Positions 37,210 through 46,130 of a DNA stretch of 64,000 nt are shown piece after piece; position 1 is the stretch's first letter, and each line of letters opens with the position of its first letter. The stretch lies in contig NZ_JAATOV010000007.1 in assembly GCF_011806425.1 (NCBI RefSeq), positions 204,715-268,714 of the forward strand, read 5' to 3'. The position numbers were made by a program, and so were the translations under genes. Origin of the DNA: Thalassospira lucentensis. GTDB lineage: Bacteria > Pseudomonadota > Alphaproteobacteria > Rhodospirillales > Thalassospiraceae. The notes beneath the pieces were generated by a model, which was not told where the DNA came from, searched no databases, and worked only from the letters and a program-made list of their open reading frames with translations.

Positions 37210-38511
37210 ATGTCTGCGTCACGCACATCGAAATCCAAAAACACCACCCATCCAAAACCCGCAAACAGCCCGATTTTTGACGGTCGGCTGAATCTTGAAC
37301 AGCAACGCAAACGCGCCAAGGACCTTTTGCGCGCGGCGAAAGCGGCTGATACCAGCAATGATACCACCACCGCCCGAACCCGATTTGAACAGGCGGGCTT
37401 CAAACCGTCTCCCTCGCAAAAAACGCCCTTCAAACTCGCCGATGCCCAGTTGGTCATTGCGCGTGAAAACGGCTTTGCCAGTTGGCCAAAGATGAAGGCG
37501 CATATCGATCAGATTGCCGAACGCAACCGGCAAATCAAAACCGGCGCGCCGACCGTCTTGGATACCAAAAGCACCCTGCATCTGCGCTGCGGATCAGACA
37601 TCCGCCACGGCCTTCAGATTGCCGGGTTCATTGGTGACTTCCTTGAATTTGCCGATCCATTCTGTCAGGGGCCGGTCCCCGACCAGCCGCTTGATCAATT
37701 TGTTCAGACCCGTGCTGATTTTATCGGCGCCGGTTATGGCATCACCCCCAAAGACGCTTTGGCACGGGCGAAACGCGAATATGGCGCGCTGGCGACACTG
37801 GGCGATTATGATCATGTCGTGCTGTGGTTCGAACATGACAGTTACGACCAACTGATCTTGGCCTTCCTGCTTGATTTCATCAATGCCACCCGCCCCGATA
37901 CCCGTCTTGACGTCATCTCGGTCGGTTCTGTGCCGGGCGTTGAACGCTTTGTTGGGCTGGGCCAACTTTCGCCCGAACTGCTCATTTGGTGCTGGGACAC
38001 ACACCGCACCCCGATCACACAGGCCATGCTCGATTTTGGCTGCCATGCATGGCGGGCGATCCGATCAGACAATCCAGATGGTCTTAAGTCCCTGATCAAA
38101 TCGGATGCATCGCCCCTGCCCCACATGATCCCGGCCCTTAAACGCCACTTGGCCGAACTCCCCGATCCGCAATCTGGTCTCGGCCTAACGCAAAAGCTTA
38201 CCTTGCAAATCATCCATAATCACGGCCCCCTGCCCGTCGGCAAGGCCTTCAGCCACCTGATCCGCACCTACGACCCGCTGCCCTATCTCGGCGATTTGAT
38301 GTTCTGGACAGAAATCCAGTGGATGATGGATTGCCGCGCCCCACTCTTCACCCTCTCTAAGGCCGGCCCAGAAACCAACTGGCCAGATCAAATCATCACC
38401 CTGACCAAAACCGGCAAAGAAACCCTCGCTGGCAGCCGTAATTTCCTCGACAACTTCACCGGCCGTCGCTGGGTCGGCGGGATCCGGATCAGTCCGACAG
38501 ATACGCCATAG
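37210..38511 (+). CDS. DUF1835 domain protein
   Basis: A 433-residue protein. Residues ~20-100 form a helical segment with RAKDLLRAAKA and ARENGFASWPKMKAH, like repeats preceding some DUF1835 proteins. From ~120 the DUF1835 part appears: LHLRCGSDIRHGLQIAGF, then DPFCQGPVP, and VVLWFEHDSYDQLILAFLLD. The family has no established function. The ATG at 37210 has AGGGGA upstream. It opens an accessory block between ppx and rnd. Confidence 0.75.
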   Translation: MSASRTSKSKNTTHPKPANSPIFDGRLNLEQQRKRAKDLLRAAKAADTSNDTTTARTRFEQAGFKPSPSQKTPFKLADAQLVIARENGFASWPKMKAHIDQIAERNRQIKTGAPTVLDTKSTLHLRCGSDIRHGLQIAGFIGDFLEFADPFCQGPVPDQPLDQFVQTRADFIGAGYGITPKDALARAKREYGALATLGDYDHVVLWFEHDSYDQLILAFLLDFINATRPDTRLDVISVGSVPGVERFVGLGQLSPELLIWCWDTHRTPITQAMLDFGCHAWRAIRSDNPDGLKSLIKSDASPLPHMIPALKRHLAELPDPQSGLGLTQKLTLQIIHNHGPLPVGKAFSHLIRTYDPLPYLGDLMFWTEIQWMMDCRAPLFTLSKAGPETNWPDQIITLTKTGKETLAGSRNFLDNFTGRRWVGGIRISPTDTP

Positions 38512-38534
38512 CCAACGCCCTTTATGGGCGACCG

Positions 38535-39449
38535 CTATCCCAACCCACGCGATGCCCTGAAAATCTCCTGCCGGAGCCACTTATGCGCGGCATTGGCGGC
38601 ATTTCGCACGTGCCAATATTGGGCAAAGCCGTATTCACGGAACTCAAACGGCGGATCGCATTCACCAAAGCCCTGCATCATCGTGCCTGACAGGCGCGAT
38701 GGCAGGGTGGCGATGATGTCTGTCCCCCGGATCAGATTGGCGACACTGGCAAATGTCGGCACCTGAAGGGCTGTGCGGCGTGATCGGCCAAGCGCGCGCA
38801 AGATATCATCCACTTCGGAGCTCTCATTGGCCCCGATCATCACGCGCGCATGGCTGGCCGCACAATATCGGTCGAGCGTATCTGGCGGACCATCATGGAA
38901 TGCCGGATCATAAAAGCACCGCATCCGTTCACGAAACAGGCCCTGGCGGGTGATGTCGCCATGCTTGCCCGATTGCTCGATACTGATTGCATGATCAATC
39001 GTGCCATCGCGCAGCCACCTGTTCATTCGGTCAATGCCTGGCACCGGCAAAACCTTAAGCCGGATGTCTGCCTTACAACGATGCACCCGCTTCATGAGGG
39101 CGGGCAAAATCACCGCCACCTCATAATCATTGGCACCAATCACAAAGCGCGCACTATGATCGGCGTTCCCCGGATCAAATGCGACAACCCGCGTAAGCCC
39201 CCGAAGCCCCTGCAACAAAACGCGGACCTGTGGCGCGATTTCATCGGCATGGGCCGTTGGCGCAACCGACCGGCCCGAACGGACAAACAATGGATCGCCA
39301 ATAATCTGGCGCAACCGATCAAGTCCATGACTGACGGTCGGCTGTCCTACATCAAGCCGGTGCGCAGCCGCTGTGACCGATTCCTCGTCATAAATCGTCA
39401 GAAACAGCCTCAGCAGGCGATAATCAAGATCCAATTCATCGATATTCAT
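38535..39449 (-). CDS. LysR family transcriptional regulator
   Basis: A 304-residue LysR protein. Residues 1-65 carry the winged helix-turn-helix (YDEESVTAAAHRLDVGQPTV then SHGLDRLRQIIGDPLFVRSG), and the rest is the substrate-binding-like sensor domain. It is divergent from an NmrA-type oxidoreductase gene with only 100 bases between starts. In LysR biology this usually means the regulator controls the neighbour. An inverted repeat spans its own start region. Confidence 0.9.
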   Translation of the reverse strand: MNIDELDLDYRLLRLFLTIYDEESVTAAAHRLDVGQPTVSHGLDRLRQIIGDPLFVRSGRSVAPTAHADEIAPQVRVLLQGLRGLTRVVAFDPGNADHSARFVIGANDYEVAVILPALMKRVHRCKADIRLKVLPVPGIDRMNRWLRDGTIDHAISIEQSGKHGDITRQGLFRERMRCFYDPAFHDGPPDTLDRYCAASHARVMIGANESSEVDDILRALGRSRRTALQVPTFASVANLIRGTDIIATLPSRLSGTMMQGFGECDPPFEFREYGFAQYWHVRNAANAAHKWLRQEIFRASRGLG

Positions 39450-39489
39450 GCATATATACTATCATATCCATCGAATTGATCATATGCAT
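39448..39489. promoter_or_regulatory. Inverted repeat between LysR and NmrA-type genes
   Basis: Arms ATGCATAT (39448-39455) and ATATGCAT (39482-39489), with a 26-base spacer, lie in the divergent promoter region. The left arm overlaps the LysR start codon. It is a candidate binding site for the LysR protein. Confidence 0.4.
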
Positions 39490-39549
39490 CCTTTGCGACA
39501 AATTCTTCTTATGAACAGGCAACGCCTGCCCCTTAACGGAGAATCTGAC

Positions 39550-40416
39550 ATGACCGTATTAATCACCGGCGCAACCGGACAACTTGGAACGCTTGTTGTC
39601 AAACATCTGCTGGATCGTATCCAGGCAAGCGACATCGCCGTAAGTGTCCGCACCCCGCAGAAGGCTTCTGATCTAAGTGCAAAGGGCATTGATGTCCGCA
39701 AAGGCGATTTCAACGACCTTGCCCTGATGACCAAGACCTTTGCCGGTATCGAAACGGCCCTGATCATTTCGGCCGAGGACGACAACGCCACCCGCATCAA
39801 ACAGCACCGCACCGCGGTTGACGCCGCCAAGGCCGCAGGCGTCAAACACATCGTTTATACCAGCATTATCGATCCCAAGGCCGATGCCGATTTCACCTAT
39901 TCGGCCATTCACCTTGATACCGAAAATTACATCAAACAAAGCGGCCTTGCGTACACCTTCCTACGCAACAGCTTCTATGCTGACCTGCTGCTCGCTGGCG
40001 TCCCGCACGCCCTTGAAACCGGCGATTACGGCGCACCGGCTGGCGATGCCAAAATCACCTATATCCCGCGCAATGACCTGGCCGAGGCCGCCGCTGTCGT
40101 CCTTGCCAATCCGAATGATCATATCAACGCCACCTATAACCTGACCGGCACCAAGGGCGTCACCCACAGCGAAATCGCGGGCTATATCGCGGATGCCACC
40201 GGCAAACCGGTCACGTTTGTCGACCTCCCGGCAGAGGTCCATACCGGCATCCTCCAAAGCCTCGGCCTGCCCGACCATCTGATTGAGGCCCTTTCGGGTC
40301 TCTATGTCGGTGCGAAAAAGGGCGATTACGAAACCGTCAGCAACGATTTCGAAAAGGTCGTCGGGCGCAAACCGCAATCGGTCGAGGCCTTCATCAAATC
40401 CGCACTGGCAAACTGA
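39550..40416 (+). CDS. NmrA-like NAD(P)H-binding oxidoreductase (QOR2-like)
   Basis: A 288-residue atypical SDR. TVLITGATGQLGTLVVKHLL is the nucleotide-binding loop, HIVYTSIIDPKAD and LAYTFLRNSFYADLLL match the NmrA/quinone oxidoreductase 2 (YtfG) group, which lacks the YxxxK pair in standard form. The ATG at 39550 has ACGGAG upstream; the frame is open further 5' but overlaps the LysR promoter. Likely a quinone or NAD(P)H-sensing oxidoreductase controlled by the divergent LysR. Substrate not certain. Confidence 0.85.
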   Translation: MTVLITGATGQLGTLVVKHLLDRIQASDIAVSVRTPQKASDLSAKGIDVRKGDFNDLALMTKTFAGIETALIISAEDDNATRIKQHRTAVDAAKAAGVKHIVYTSIIDPKADADFTYSAIHLDTENYIKQSGLAYTFLRNSFYADLLLAGVPHALETGDYGAPAGDAKITYIPRNDLAEAAAVVLANPNDHINATYNLTGTKGVTHSEIAGYIADATGKPVTFVDLPAEVHTGILQSLGLPDHLIEALSGLYVGAKKGDYETVSNDFEKVVGRKPQSVEAFIKSALAN

Positions 40417-40739
40417 ACGCTCTTTGCTGGACCTAAAAAATCGGGCCCCGCAAGGGGCCCGACAAGTTTACAGGGAGGAAACATAAACGCGGCCTGACCC
40501 CGCTCGCCCCTGACCTTTACGGCGCAAAGGTCAGCAGGGAGGACCCCAAAAGCATGGCGGTCGATGCAATCAAAAAGACGACATATCTCACAATCCTTTT
40601 CAGGGTCCTTTGCGACGGCGACAGACAAGACAGCACCGGGGGACGCACCACCTTGCCTGCCGCGCAGAACGCGTTTCCGCCGAACTTTCCTGTCCACTCC
40701 GGGAACCAGAACGTGGCGGGGGTTTCGGGGGTATCGGGA
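40417..40739. other. Gap between NmrA-type gene and DUF1348 gene
   Basis: The 323-base gap holds a strong hairpin (40441-40462) and most of one short minus-strand frame (40517-40774), listed separately with low confidence. Nothing else is seen. Confidence 0.5.
40435..40462 (-). terminator. Terminator, minus-strand orientation
   Basis: A perfect 9-bp stem (40441-40449 with 40454-40462), loop GCAA. A run of six A at 40435-40440 gives TTTTTT on the minus strand, so it best fits termination of the DUF1348 transcript. It may also help stop the plus-strand NmrA gene. Confidence 0.75.
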
Positions 40740-40774
40740 CTAAAGGCCCAAGTCTGACAGCCCCGGATGATCAT
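40517..40774 (-). CDS. Possible small membrane protein
   Basis: An 85-codon frame overlapping the last 35 bases of the DUF1348 gene. Its end is a plausible membrane helix ([20 protein letters not shown]) after basic residues. It sits between that gene and the minus-strand terminator. No ribosome site or family similarity is recognised, so it may be spurious. Confidence 0.22.
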   Translation of the reverse strand: MIIRGCQTWAFSPDTPETPATFWFPEWTGKFGGNAFCAAGKVVRPPVLSCLSPSQRTLKRIVRYVVFLIASTAMLLGSSLLTFAP

Positions 40775-41204
40775 CCGGACGCCGTCCAAGCGGCCAATGG
40801 AACAGGCGCTCTTGCTCGGTTATCGGTGTGTCATTGATCGACGCCACCCGATGGCGCATCAGGCCATCTTCATCAAATTCCCAGTTTTCGTTGCCATAGG
40901 CGCGAAACCAGTTACCGCTGTCATCTTGATATTCATAGGCAAAGCGCACCGCGATGCGATTGTCATGAAACGCCCAAAGTTCCTTGATCAGGCGATATTC
41001 CGTTTCCTTGCGCCATTTACGGGTCAAAAACGCGACGATGTTTTCGCGCCCGTCAAAGATGTCCGAACGGTTGCGCCAACGGCTGTCTGGCGTATAGGCC
41101 AACGACACCTTTTGCGGATCTTGGCTGTTCCAGCCATCCTCGGCCAGACGGACCTTTTGTTTGGCGGTTTCAATATTAAAGGGCGGAAGGGGCGGCCGTG
41201 ACAT
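40740..41204 (-). CDS. DUF1348 / NTF2-like protein
   Basis: A 154-residue protein of the DUF1348 family with the SnoaL/NTF2-like cone fold. The string [20 protein letters not shown] and the following [19 protein letters not shown] are characteristic. Members are small, cytosolic and of unassigned function. The ATG at 41204 follows a TTG that could also start. It ends near a minus-strand terminator. Confidence 0.85.
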   Translation of the reverse strand: MSRPPLPPFNIETAKQKVRLAEDGWNSQDPQKVSLAYTPDSRWRNRSDIFDGRENIVAFLTRKWRKETEYRLIKELWAFHDNRIAVRFAYEYQDDSGNWFRAYGNENWEFDEDGLMRHRVASINDTPITEQERLFHWPLGRRPDDHPGLSDLGL

Positions 41205-41310
41205 CAATCTGATCCTTTGATCTGTGGTTCATAAAAGCCCCCGGTCGACACGGAGCAACATGCAGGGGGGGGATTGCCGACCGGGGAAGTACCGGAAGTT
41301 TGCCAAGCCC

Positions 41311-41859
41311 TTACGCGGCAGAGGCATTCACAACCGGGAAGTCAATCGGGGTATCAAACGCTTCGTTGAGGTAATTGGTCAGGGTATTGAGCGCGACATG
41401 GGCGACAATCTCGACCAGCTCGGCATCGCTGTAACCTGCAAGTTTAACCGCGCTGACATGGCCTTCGCTGACCTGCCCCCGGTTCTGGACCAACGCCACG
41501 GCAAAGCGCACCGCCGCATCGGCCTTATGATCGGTCGAGGTCCCATTTCGGTTTGCCGCGATTTCGGCATCATCGAGTTTGGCGACGTTTTTACCCAGAT
41601 AGGTATGCGCCGAAAGGCAATAGTCACAGCCATTGATCTGCGCCACCGCAAGGGCAATGCGTTCGCGGGTCTTTGGATCAAGCGCACCTTTGGAAAGTGC
41701 ACCATTCAAACCAAGATAACCTTCAAGTCCGGCCGGGCTGTTTGCCGTCAAGCGAAACAGGTTCGGCACCGAACCAAGCATCTTTTTGACACCTTCAAGA
41801 AGTGGCTGGGCGGTTTCTGGGGCTTCGGCGATCGAGGCCGGCAAAGAAATACGAGTCAT
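41311..41859 (-). CDS. Carboxymuconolactone decarboxylase/AhpD-like peroxidase-family protein
   Basis: A 182-residue AhpD-like protein. INGCDYCLSAHTYLGKN holds the CxxC redox pair and following His of alkylhydroperoxidase AhpD, and the fold is helical throughout. AAGGAG precedes the ATG at 41859. It is divergent from a TetR-type gene, and two near-identical operators lie between them. It likely removes peroxides or reactive electrophiles under control of that TetR protein. Confidence 0.87.
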   Translation of the reverse strand: MTRISLPASIAEAPETAQPLLEGVKKMLGSVPNLFRLTANSPAGLEGYLGLNGALSKGALDPKTRERIALAVAQINGCDYCLSAHTYLGKNVAKLDDAEIAANRNGTSTDHKADAAVRFAVALVQNRGQVSEGHVSAVKLAGYSDAELVEIVAHVALNTLTNYLNEAFDTPIDFPVVNASAA

Positions 41860-41907
41860 TGGAACTCTCCTTAACGAGTTTGGGTTGGTTAACGTTAAAA
41901 AGATATA

Positions 41908-41919
41908 CAGACCTGTCTG
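41908..41919. promoter_or_regulatory. TetR operator candidate 1 (CAGACCTGTCTG)
   Basis: A near-perfect palindrome in the divergent promoter, preceded by ATA and followed by TCTAT. The second site (42003-42014) has the same sequence except for one central base and the same flanks. It is close to the AhpD start. Confidence 0.65.
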
Positions 41920-42002
41920 TCTATCTGTCAAATATATTTTTGGAACAGTCATTCTTCTATTGGAAATGCTTGCTTTTCTGGGAACTTCACGCCAAAAGAA
42001 TA

Positions 42003-42014
42003 CAGACCGGTCTG
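42003..42014. promoter_or_regulatory. TetR operator candidate 2 (CAGACCGGTCTG)
   Basis: A perfect 12-bp palindrome, 33 bases upstream of the TetR start. It resembles the GACCGGTC-centred sites known for NemR-like repressors. Together with the first copy it suggests one regulator covers both promoters. Confidence 0.7.
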
Positions 42015-42047
42015 GCTATTTTCGTGCCGACTCTGATCACTGGAGTG

Positions 42048-42632
42048 ATGAAATTGAAATCAAAACGCGACGTTCTCGTCGATACAGCTCTGCGTCTTTT
42101 CTATACGCAGGGCTTCAACGCCACCGGAATCGACAAGATTCTCGCCGAATCCGGCGTCGCCAAAATGACGATGTACAAACACTTCAAATCCAAGGACGAG
42201 CTGATCCTCGCCGCCCTCACCCGCCGCGATGAACAGTTCCGCGACTGGCTGACATCGTCCATGCAGACGGTCTCTGCCAACCCGCGCGAACAGCTTTTGG
42301 CGATGTATGATGCGCTCGAAGAATGGTTTCATGGCCGCGCGTTCAAGGGGATGGGCTTTTCGGGCTGTGCCTTTATCAATGCGTCGGGCGAGTTCGCCAA
42401 ACTTGACCATCCCGCTCATCAGATCGCCGCCGAGCATAAGCGCTGTATTCTCGACTGTATTACCGATCTGTGTGACCAGGCTGGCGCCGCCAACCCCAAA
42501 CAACTCGCCGAGGAATTGGCCCTTCTTAAAGAAGGTGCGATTGTCACAGCACAGGTCCGCGGCATGCCCGATGCCGCCAAGATCGCAAAGACCATCGCAA
42601 CAGCCCTGCTCGATGCGGCTCTGCCCGCCTAA
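42048..42632 (+). CDS. TetR family regulator, NemR-like
   Basis: A 194-residue TetR repressor. Residues 8-55 form the DNA-binding domain (GFNATGIDKILAESGVAKMT, MYKHFKSKDELILAAL). The ligand domain has FSGCAFINASGEFAKLDHPA, whose Cys may react with electrophiles as in NemR; this is inference. The ATG at 42048 starts before the basic N-terminus (MKLKSKRDVL); the ribosome site GGAG is very close. It is divergent from the AhpD gene with paired operators in between. Confidence 0.87.
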   Translation: MKLKSKRDVLVDTALRLFYTQGFNATGIDKILAESGVAKMTMYKHFKSKDELILAALTRRDEQFRDWLTSSMQTVSANPREQLLAMYDALEEWFHGRAFKGMGFSGCAFINASGEFAKLDHPAHQIAAEHKRCILDCITDLCDQAGAANPKQLAEELALLKEGAIVTAQVRGMPDAAKIAKTIATALLDAALPA

Positions 42633-42659
42633 CGGCGCGCTTTATCGGTCTAAAAACAC

Positions 42660-42686
42660 AAAACGGGGCCATAAGGGCCCCGTTTT
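42660..42686. terminator. Bidirectional terminator between TetR gene and rnd
   Basis: An 11-bp stem (42660-42670 with 42676-42686) with A-tract and T-tract ends and a short loop. It serves both convergent genes. Confidence 0.85.
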
Positions 42687-42713
42687 TGCGATCTGTCAGA
42701 ATGTCGGTGAAAC

Positions 42714-43880
42714 CTAGTTTTGCGGAAGCTCAACCAGCGTCACTTCACCATTTTCAAGTTTAAGGCCAAGCTGCCCGTGCTTTAAACGCAAGGCATATTG
42801 ACCATACAAATCACGTCGCCAACCGCGCAGTGCGGGCACGTCGGCCTCGTCATCGGCGGCAATATTTTGCAAATCATCGCTTGATGCGACCAAACGCTGC
42901 GCAACACCTTTTTCTTCGGCACACAGTTTCAGCAACACTTTAAGCAACTCAACCGTCGGGCCGATCCCGGCAGGCAGTTCAACGCGCTGCTTGGGTTTTG
43001 GCCACTGGTCTTGCGGGCTGGCAAGGGCGGCTTTGATCGCCTCGATAATCGCCTGACCGGGTTTGGAGCTGCCAAAATTGCGGCCCACCCCACGGGTTTT
43101 ATCAAGGTCGGCCTCGGTCATTGGCTGACGGGCGGCGATATCAAGTAACGTGTCATCGCGCAAAATGCGATTGCGCGGCTGATTTTTACGCTGCGCCTCG
43201 GTTTCGCGCCATTCGCCAAGGGCCCGGACCACCGCCAAGAATTTCGGGCTGTTGGACCGGGTTTTAAGCCGCTTCCACGCATCTGCCGGTTCAATCGAAT
43301 AGATCGACGGATCGGTCAGGCGGTCCATTTCTTCGCGCAGCCAGATCGCGCGCCCATTGGCTTCAAGCCGTTCATGGAAATCTTCGAAAATCACCCGCAA
43401 ATGGGTCACATCCGAAAGCGCGTAGCTGATTTGTTTGGTAGAGAGTGGCCGACGCGACCAATCGGTAAACCGCATGGATTTATCGATGCTTTTGCGCGTG
43501 ACCTTATTGACCAGCGTTTCATACCCGACCTGATCGCCATAGCCCAGCACCATCGCCGCCACCTGAGTATCAAATACCGGATGGGGGACTTTGCCCGACA
43601 GATGGACGAAAATTTCGATGTCCTGACGTGCGGCGTGAAAAACCTTAATCACGCTTTCGTCCTGCATCAGGTCGAACATCGGGGTCAGGTCAATACCCTC
43701 GGCAAGCGGATCAACCGCCGCACCGTTATCACCCGGTTCAGGACTGGCAAGCTGCACAAGACAGAGTTGCGGCCAATAGGTCGAATCACGCATAAATTCG
43801 GTGTCGACCGTGACATATTCGAACGTCCGCAACTTTTCGCAAAGCACACGAAGTTCTTCAGTAGTTGTAATTGGTTCCAT
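42714..43880 (-). CDS. rnd: Ribonuclease D
   Basis: A 388-residue RNase D that trims tRNA 3' ends. The DEDD exonuclease motifs are visible: VTVDTEFMRDSTYWPQLCLV (D-x-E), VFHAARQDIEIF, and ALSDVTHLRVIFE (last D). A C-terminal HRDC domain (LAVVRALGEWRETEAQRKNQ) follows. The length is normal. In related bacteria rnd lies next to ppx or aspS; here an accessory block separates it from ppx. Confidence 0.94.
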   Translation of the reverse strand: MEPITTTEELRVLCEKLRTFEYVTVDTEFMRDSTYWPQLCLVQLASPEPGDNGAAVDPLAEGIDLTPMFDLMQDESVIKVFHAARQDIEIFVHLSGKVPHPVFDTQVAAMVLGYGDQVGYETLVNKVTRKSIDKSMRFTDWSRRPLSTKQISYALSDVTHLRVIFEDFHERLEANGRAIWLREEMDRLTDPSIYSIEPADAWKRLKTRSNSPKFLAVVRALGEWRETEAQRKNQPRNRILRDDTLLDIAARQPMTEADLDKTRGVGRNFGSSKPGQAIIEAIKAALASPQDQWPKPKQRVELPAGIGPTVELLKVLLKLCAEEKGVAQRLVASSDDLQNIAADDEADVPALRGWRRDLYGQYALRLKHGQLGLKLENGEVTLVELPQN

Positions 43881-44006
43881 AAGATTTTCTATAGCATTGC
43901 GCGCCGCAAATCGCCAGAGCCTTCACCACAGGTCTGATCATTGCCACGCAAAACCACCTAAACCGCCAAATTCAACGCGTTTCATGCACAAAACCCGGCC
44001 AGAACC

Positions 44007-45086
44007 CTAAATAATTTCGTCCTCGTCCAACAACGGATCGGACTGAAGATGGGTTTCAATGGCGTCCATGCGTTCTTGTAATTCCGACGCGCGTTTGATC
44101 GACGCAATGTGGAACAGCGCATCGCCCTGATTAACAATCGGCAAATTGGTCCGCCCGATAATCAGGCCATCTTCACGCGCAGTGACTTCTTCGTCGGTCT
44201 GGCCAAACGGGTCGGCCACGGCGGCCAAAACATCGCCCGCATGAACAAACTCCCCGGCCAGTTTAAACGTCCTTAAAAGCCCGCCAACCGGCGCACGCAG
44301 CCAATGGCTGCTGGATGATTTAAACGCCGGGGCGCGCGGTTCACGCACCGCGCGTTGCGATGTCATGCCAAGCTTGCGCATCACGCGCAACACGCCCGAA
44401 ACACCCGCCCGGATCGACATTTCATCAAACCGAAGCCCCTCGCCCGCTTCAAACAGCAAGATCGGCACATTGGCTTCTTGCCCGGCTTGGCGTAGCGACC
44501 CTTCCCGAAGCGGGCTTGTCAAAATGATCGGCGCGCCAAACGCCTCGGCATATTCCATGATCGCGTCGTCATCTTCATTGACCCGGATCTGGGGCAAGTT
44601 AACACGGTTAACGGCCGCCGAATGAAGATCGATGCCAAAATCGGATCGCTCGACAATTTCACTCAGGAAAAGATGCGCTAACTGTGCCGCCAGCGATCCA
44701 CGCGCATGCCCGGGAAAACAGCGGTTAAGGTCACGCCGATCTGGCAAATAGCGGGTATGATTTAAAAACCCAAACGCATTGACCACCGGCACCGCCAAAA
44801 GCGTGCCACGCATGCCGCGTAACGCAGGCGATTTCAACACCCGGCGGATCACTTCCACGCCGACGATTTCATCGCCATGCACCGCGCCGCTGACAAACAA
44901 AACCGGACCGGGCCGTTTGCCATGGACAACGTTCACCGTCAGGTTAACCGGCGTGTGATTGGACAACAGCGAAATCGGGATATCAACAATCTGGCGCGTC
45001 CCAGCAGCAACCTTTTTCCCGCAAATTTCAAAATCTGCCGCCTTGGAAGACTTCTGTTTTCCGTTGGATGCTGCTGTTTCGCGCAT
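44007..45086 (-). CDS. Succinylglutamate desuccinylase/aspartoacylase family protein
   Basis: A 359-residue zinc carboxypeptidase-like protein. The zinc motif is VSGAVHGDEIVGVEVI (His and Glu), the Arg pair lies in LPDRRDLNRCFPG, the second zinc His in GIDLHSAAVNR, and the catalytic Glu in LLFEAGEG. Family members hydrolyse N-acyl amino acids. The C-terminal ~100 residues look like a small beta-rich module (VGGLLRTFKLAGEFVHAGDV). I chose the ATG at 45086, four bases after the rimK stop. It forms an operon with rimK and rimB. Confidence 0.87.
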   Translation of the reverse strand: MRETAASNGKQKSSKAADFEICGKKVAAGTRQIVDIPISLLSNHTPVNLTVNVVHGKRPGPVLFVSGAVHGDEIVGVEVIRRVLKSPALRGMRGTLLAVPVVNAFGFLNHTRYLPDRRDLNRCFPGHARGSLAAQLAHLFLSEIVERSDFGIDLHSAAVNRVNLPQIRVNEDDDAIMEYAEAFGAPIILTSPLREGSLRQAGQEANVPILLFEAGEGLRFDEMSIRAGVSGVLRVMRKLGMTSQRAVREPRAPAFKSSSSHWLRAPVGGLLRTFKLAGEFVHAGDVLAAVADPFGQTDEEVTAREDGLIIGRTNLPIVNQGDALFHIASIKRASELQERMDAIETHLQSDPLLDEDEII

Positions 45087-45090
45087 GCTG

Positions 45091-45996
45091 TTAGCCCTTG
45101 CCTTTGGTCCGTACTTTGCCCGGACGGAAGTCTTTTTCAAGAAAATCAATAATCATGCCGGCAATGTCTTTGCCTGTTGCCCCTTCGATCCCCTCAAGCC
45201 CTGGCGAGGAGTTTACTTCCATCACCACCGGCCCATGATTGGATCGCAGGATATCCACACCACACACATTAAGCCCCATGGCCTTGGCCGCTTCAACCGC
45301 GGTGGAGCGTTCTTGTGGCGTAATGCGTACCGACCGTGCCGACCCGCCGCGATGCATGTTGGACCGGAAATCCCCCTCGGCCCCTTTGCGTTCCATGCTG
45401 GCAACCACTTTGCCACCAATCACGAAACAGCGAATGTCGGTATTGCCCGCTTCCTTGATGAATTCCTGCACCATGATATCGACACTCGCCCCGCGGAACG
45501 CCTCTATCACGGATTTTGCGGATTTCTCGGTTTCACCCAGAACCACACCAATGCCCTGCGTGCCTTCAAGCAGCTTGATCACCACCGGCGCGCCGCCAAC
45601 AATCGACAAAACCTCGTCGGTTTTCTTTGGATCATGGGCAAAGGCCGTGACTGGCAGGCCAACGCCGCGCCGGGCCAAAATTTGCAGGCAGCGCAATTTA
45701 TCGCGCGAACGGCCAATCGCCACAGATTCGTTAAGCGGATAAACCCCCATCATTTCGAACTGGCGCAAAACCGCCAGACCAAATGACGTCACCGAAACAC
45801 CGATACGCGGAATAACCGCGTCATAGCCCACCAGCTTGACACCGCCATAATAGATTTCCGGTTTCATCGATGTGATGTTCATCGAAACCCGAAGCGTACT
45901 GATGATATCGATTTCGTGCCCGCGCGCTTCGGCGGCCTCCACCAACCGTTTGTGGGAGTATAGATTTGGATTACGTGCAAGCATTGCGATTTTCAT
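45091..45996 (-). CDS. rimK: RimK-type ATP-grasp glutamate ligase
   Basis: A 301-residue ATP-grasp ligase like RimK, which adds glutamates to the C-terminus of ribosomal protein S6. The ATP-binding strands show [17 protein letters not shown], the loop with [20 protein letters not shown], and the metal site [15 protein letters not shown]. The ATG at 45996 begins at the first strand ([10 protein letters not shown]). It is followed by the aspartoacylase-like gene after four bases and preceded by rimB. Whether S6 or a small molecule is the acceptor is not decided. Confidence 0.9.
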   Translation of the reverse strand: MKIAMLARNPNLYSHKRLVEAAEARGHEIDIISTLRVSMNITSMKPEIYYGGVKLVGYDAVIPRIGVSVTSFGLAVLRQFEMMGVYPLNESVAIGRSRDKLRCLQILARRGVGLPVTAFAHDPKKTDEVLSIVGGAPVVIKLLEGTQGIGVVLGETEKSAKSVIEAFRGASVDIMVQEFIKEAGNTDIRCFVIGGKVVASMERKGAEGDFRSNMHRGGSARSVRITPQERSTAVEAAKAMGLNVCGVDILRSNHGPVVMEVNSSPGLEGIEGATGKDIAGMIIDFLEKDFRPGKVRTKGKG

Positions 45997-46130
45997 GCAA
46001 TGAACTCCCGTGGGTCGACGTGAAAAGGCGCGTAAACGATGAATGCCGCTTACGGGGACAAATATGATCTGAAAGAAAAAACGATCCTGCACGATTTATC
46101 GTTACGCTGCATGATCGTTCTACTGCGCGT

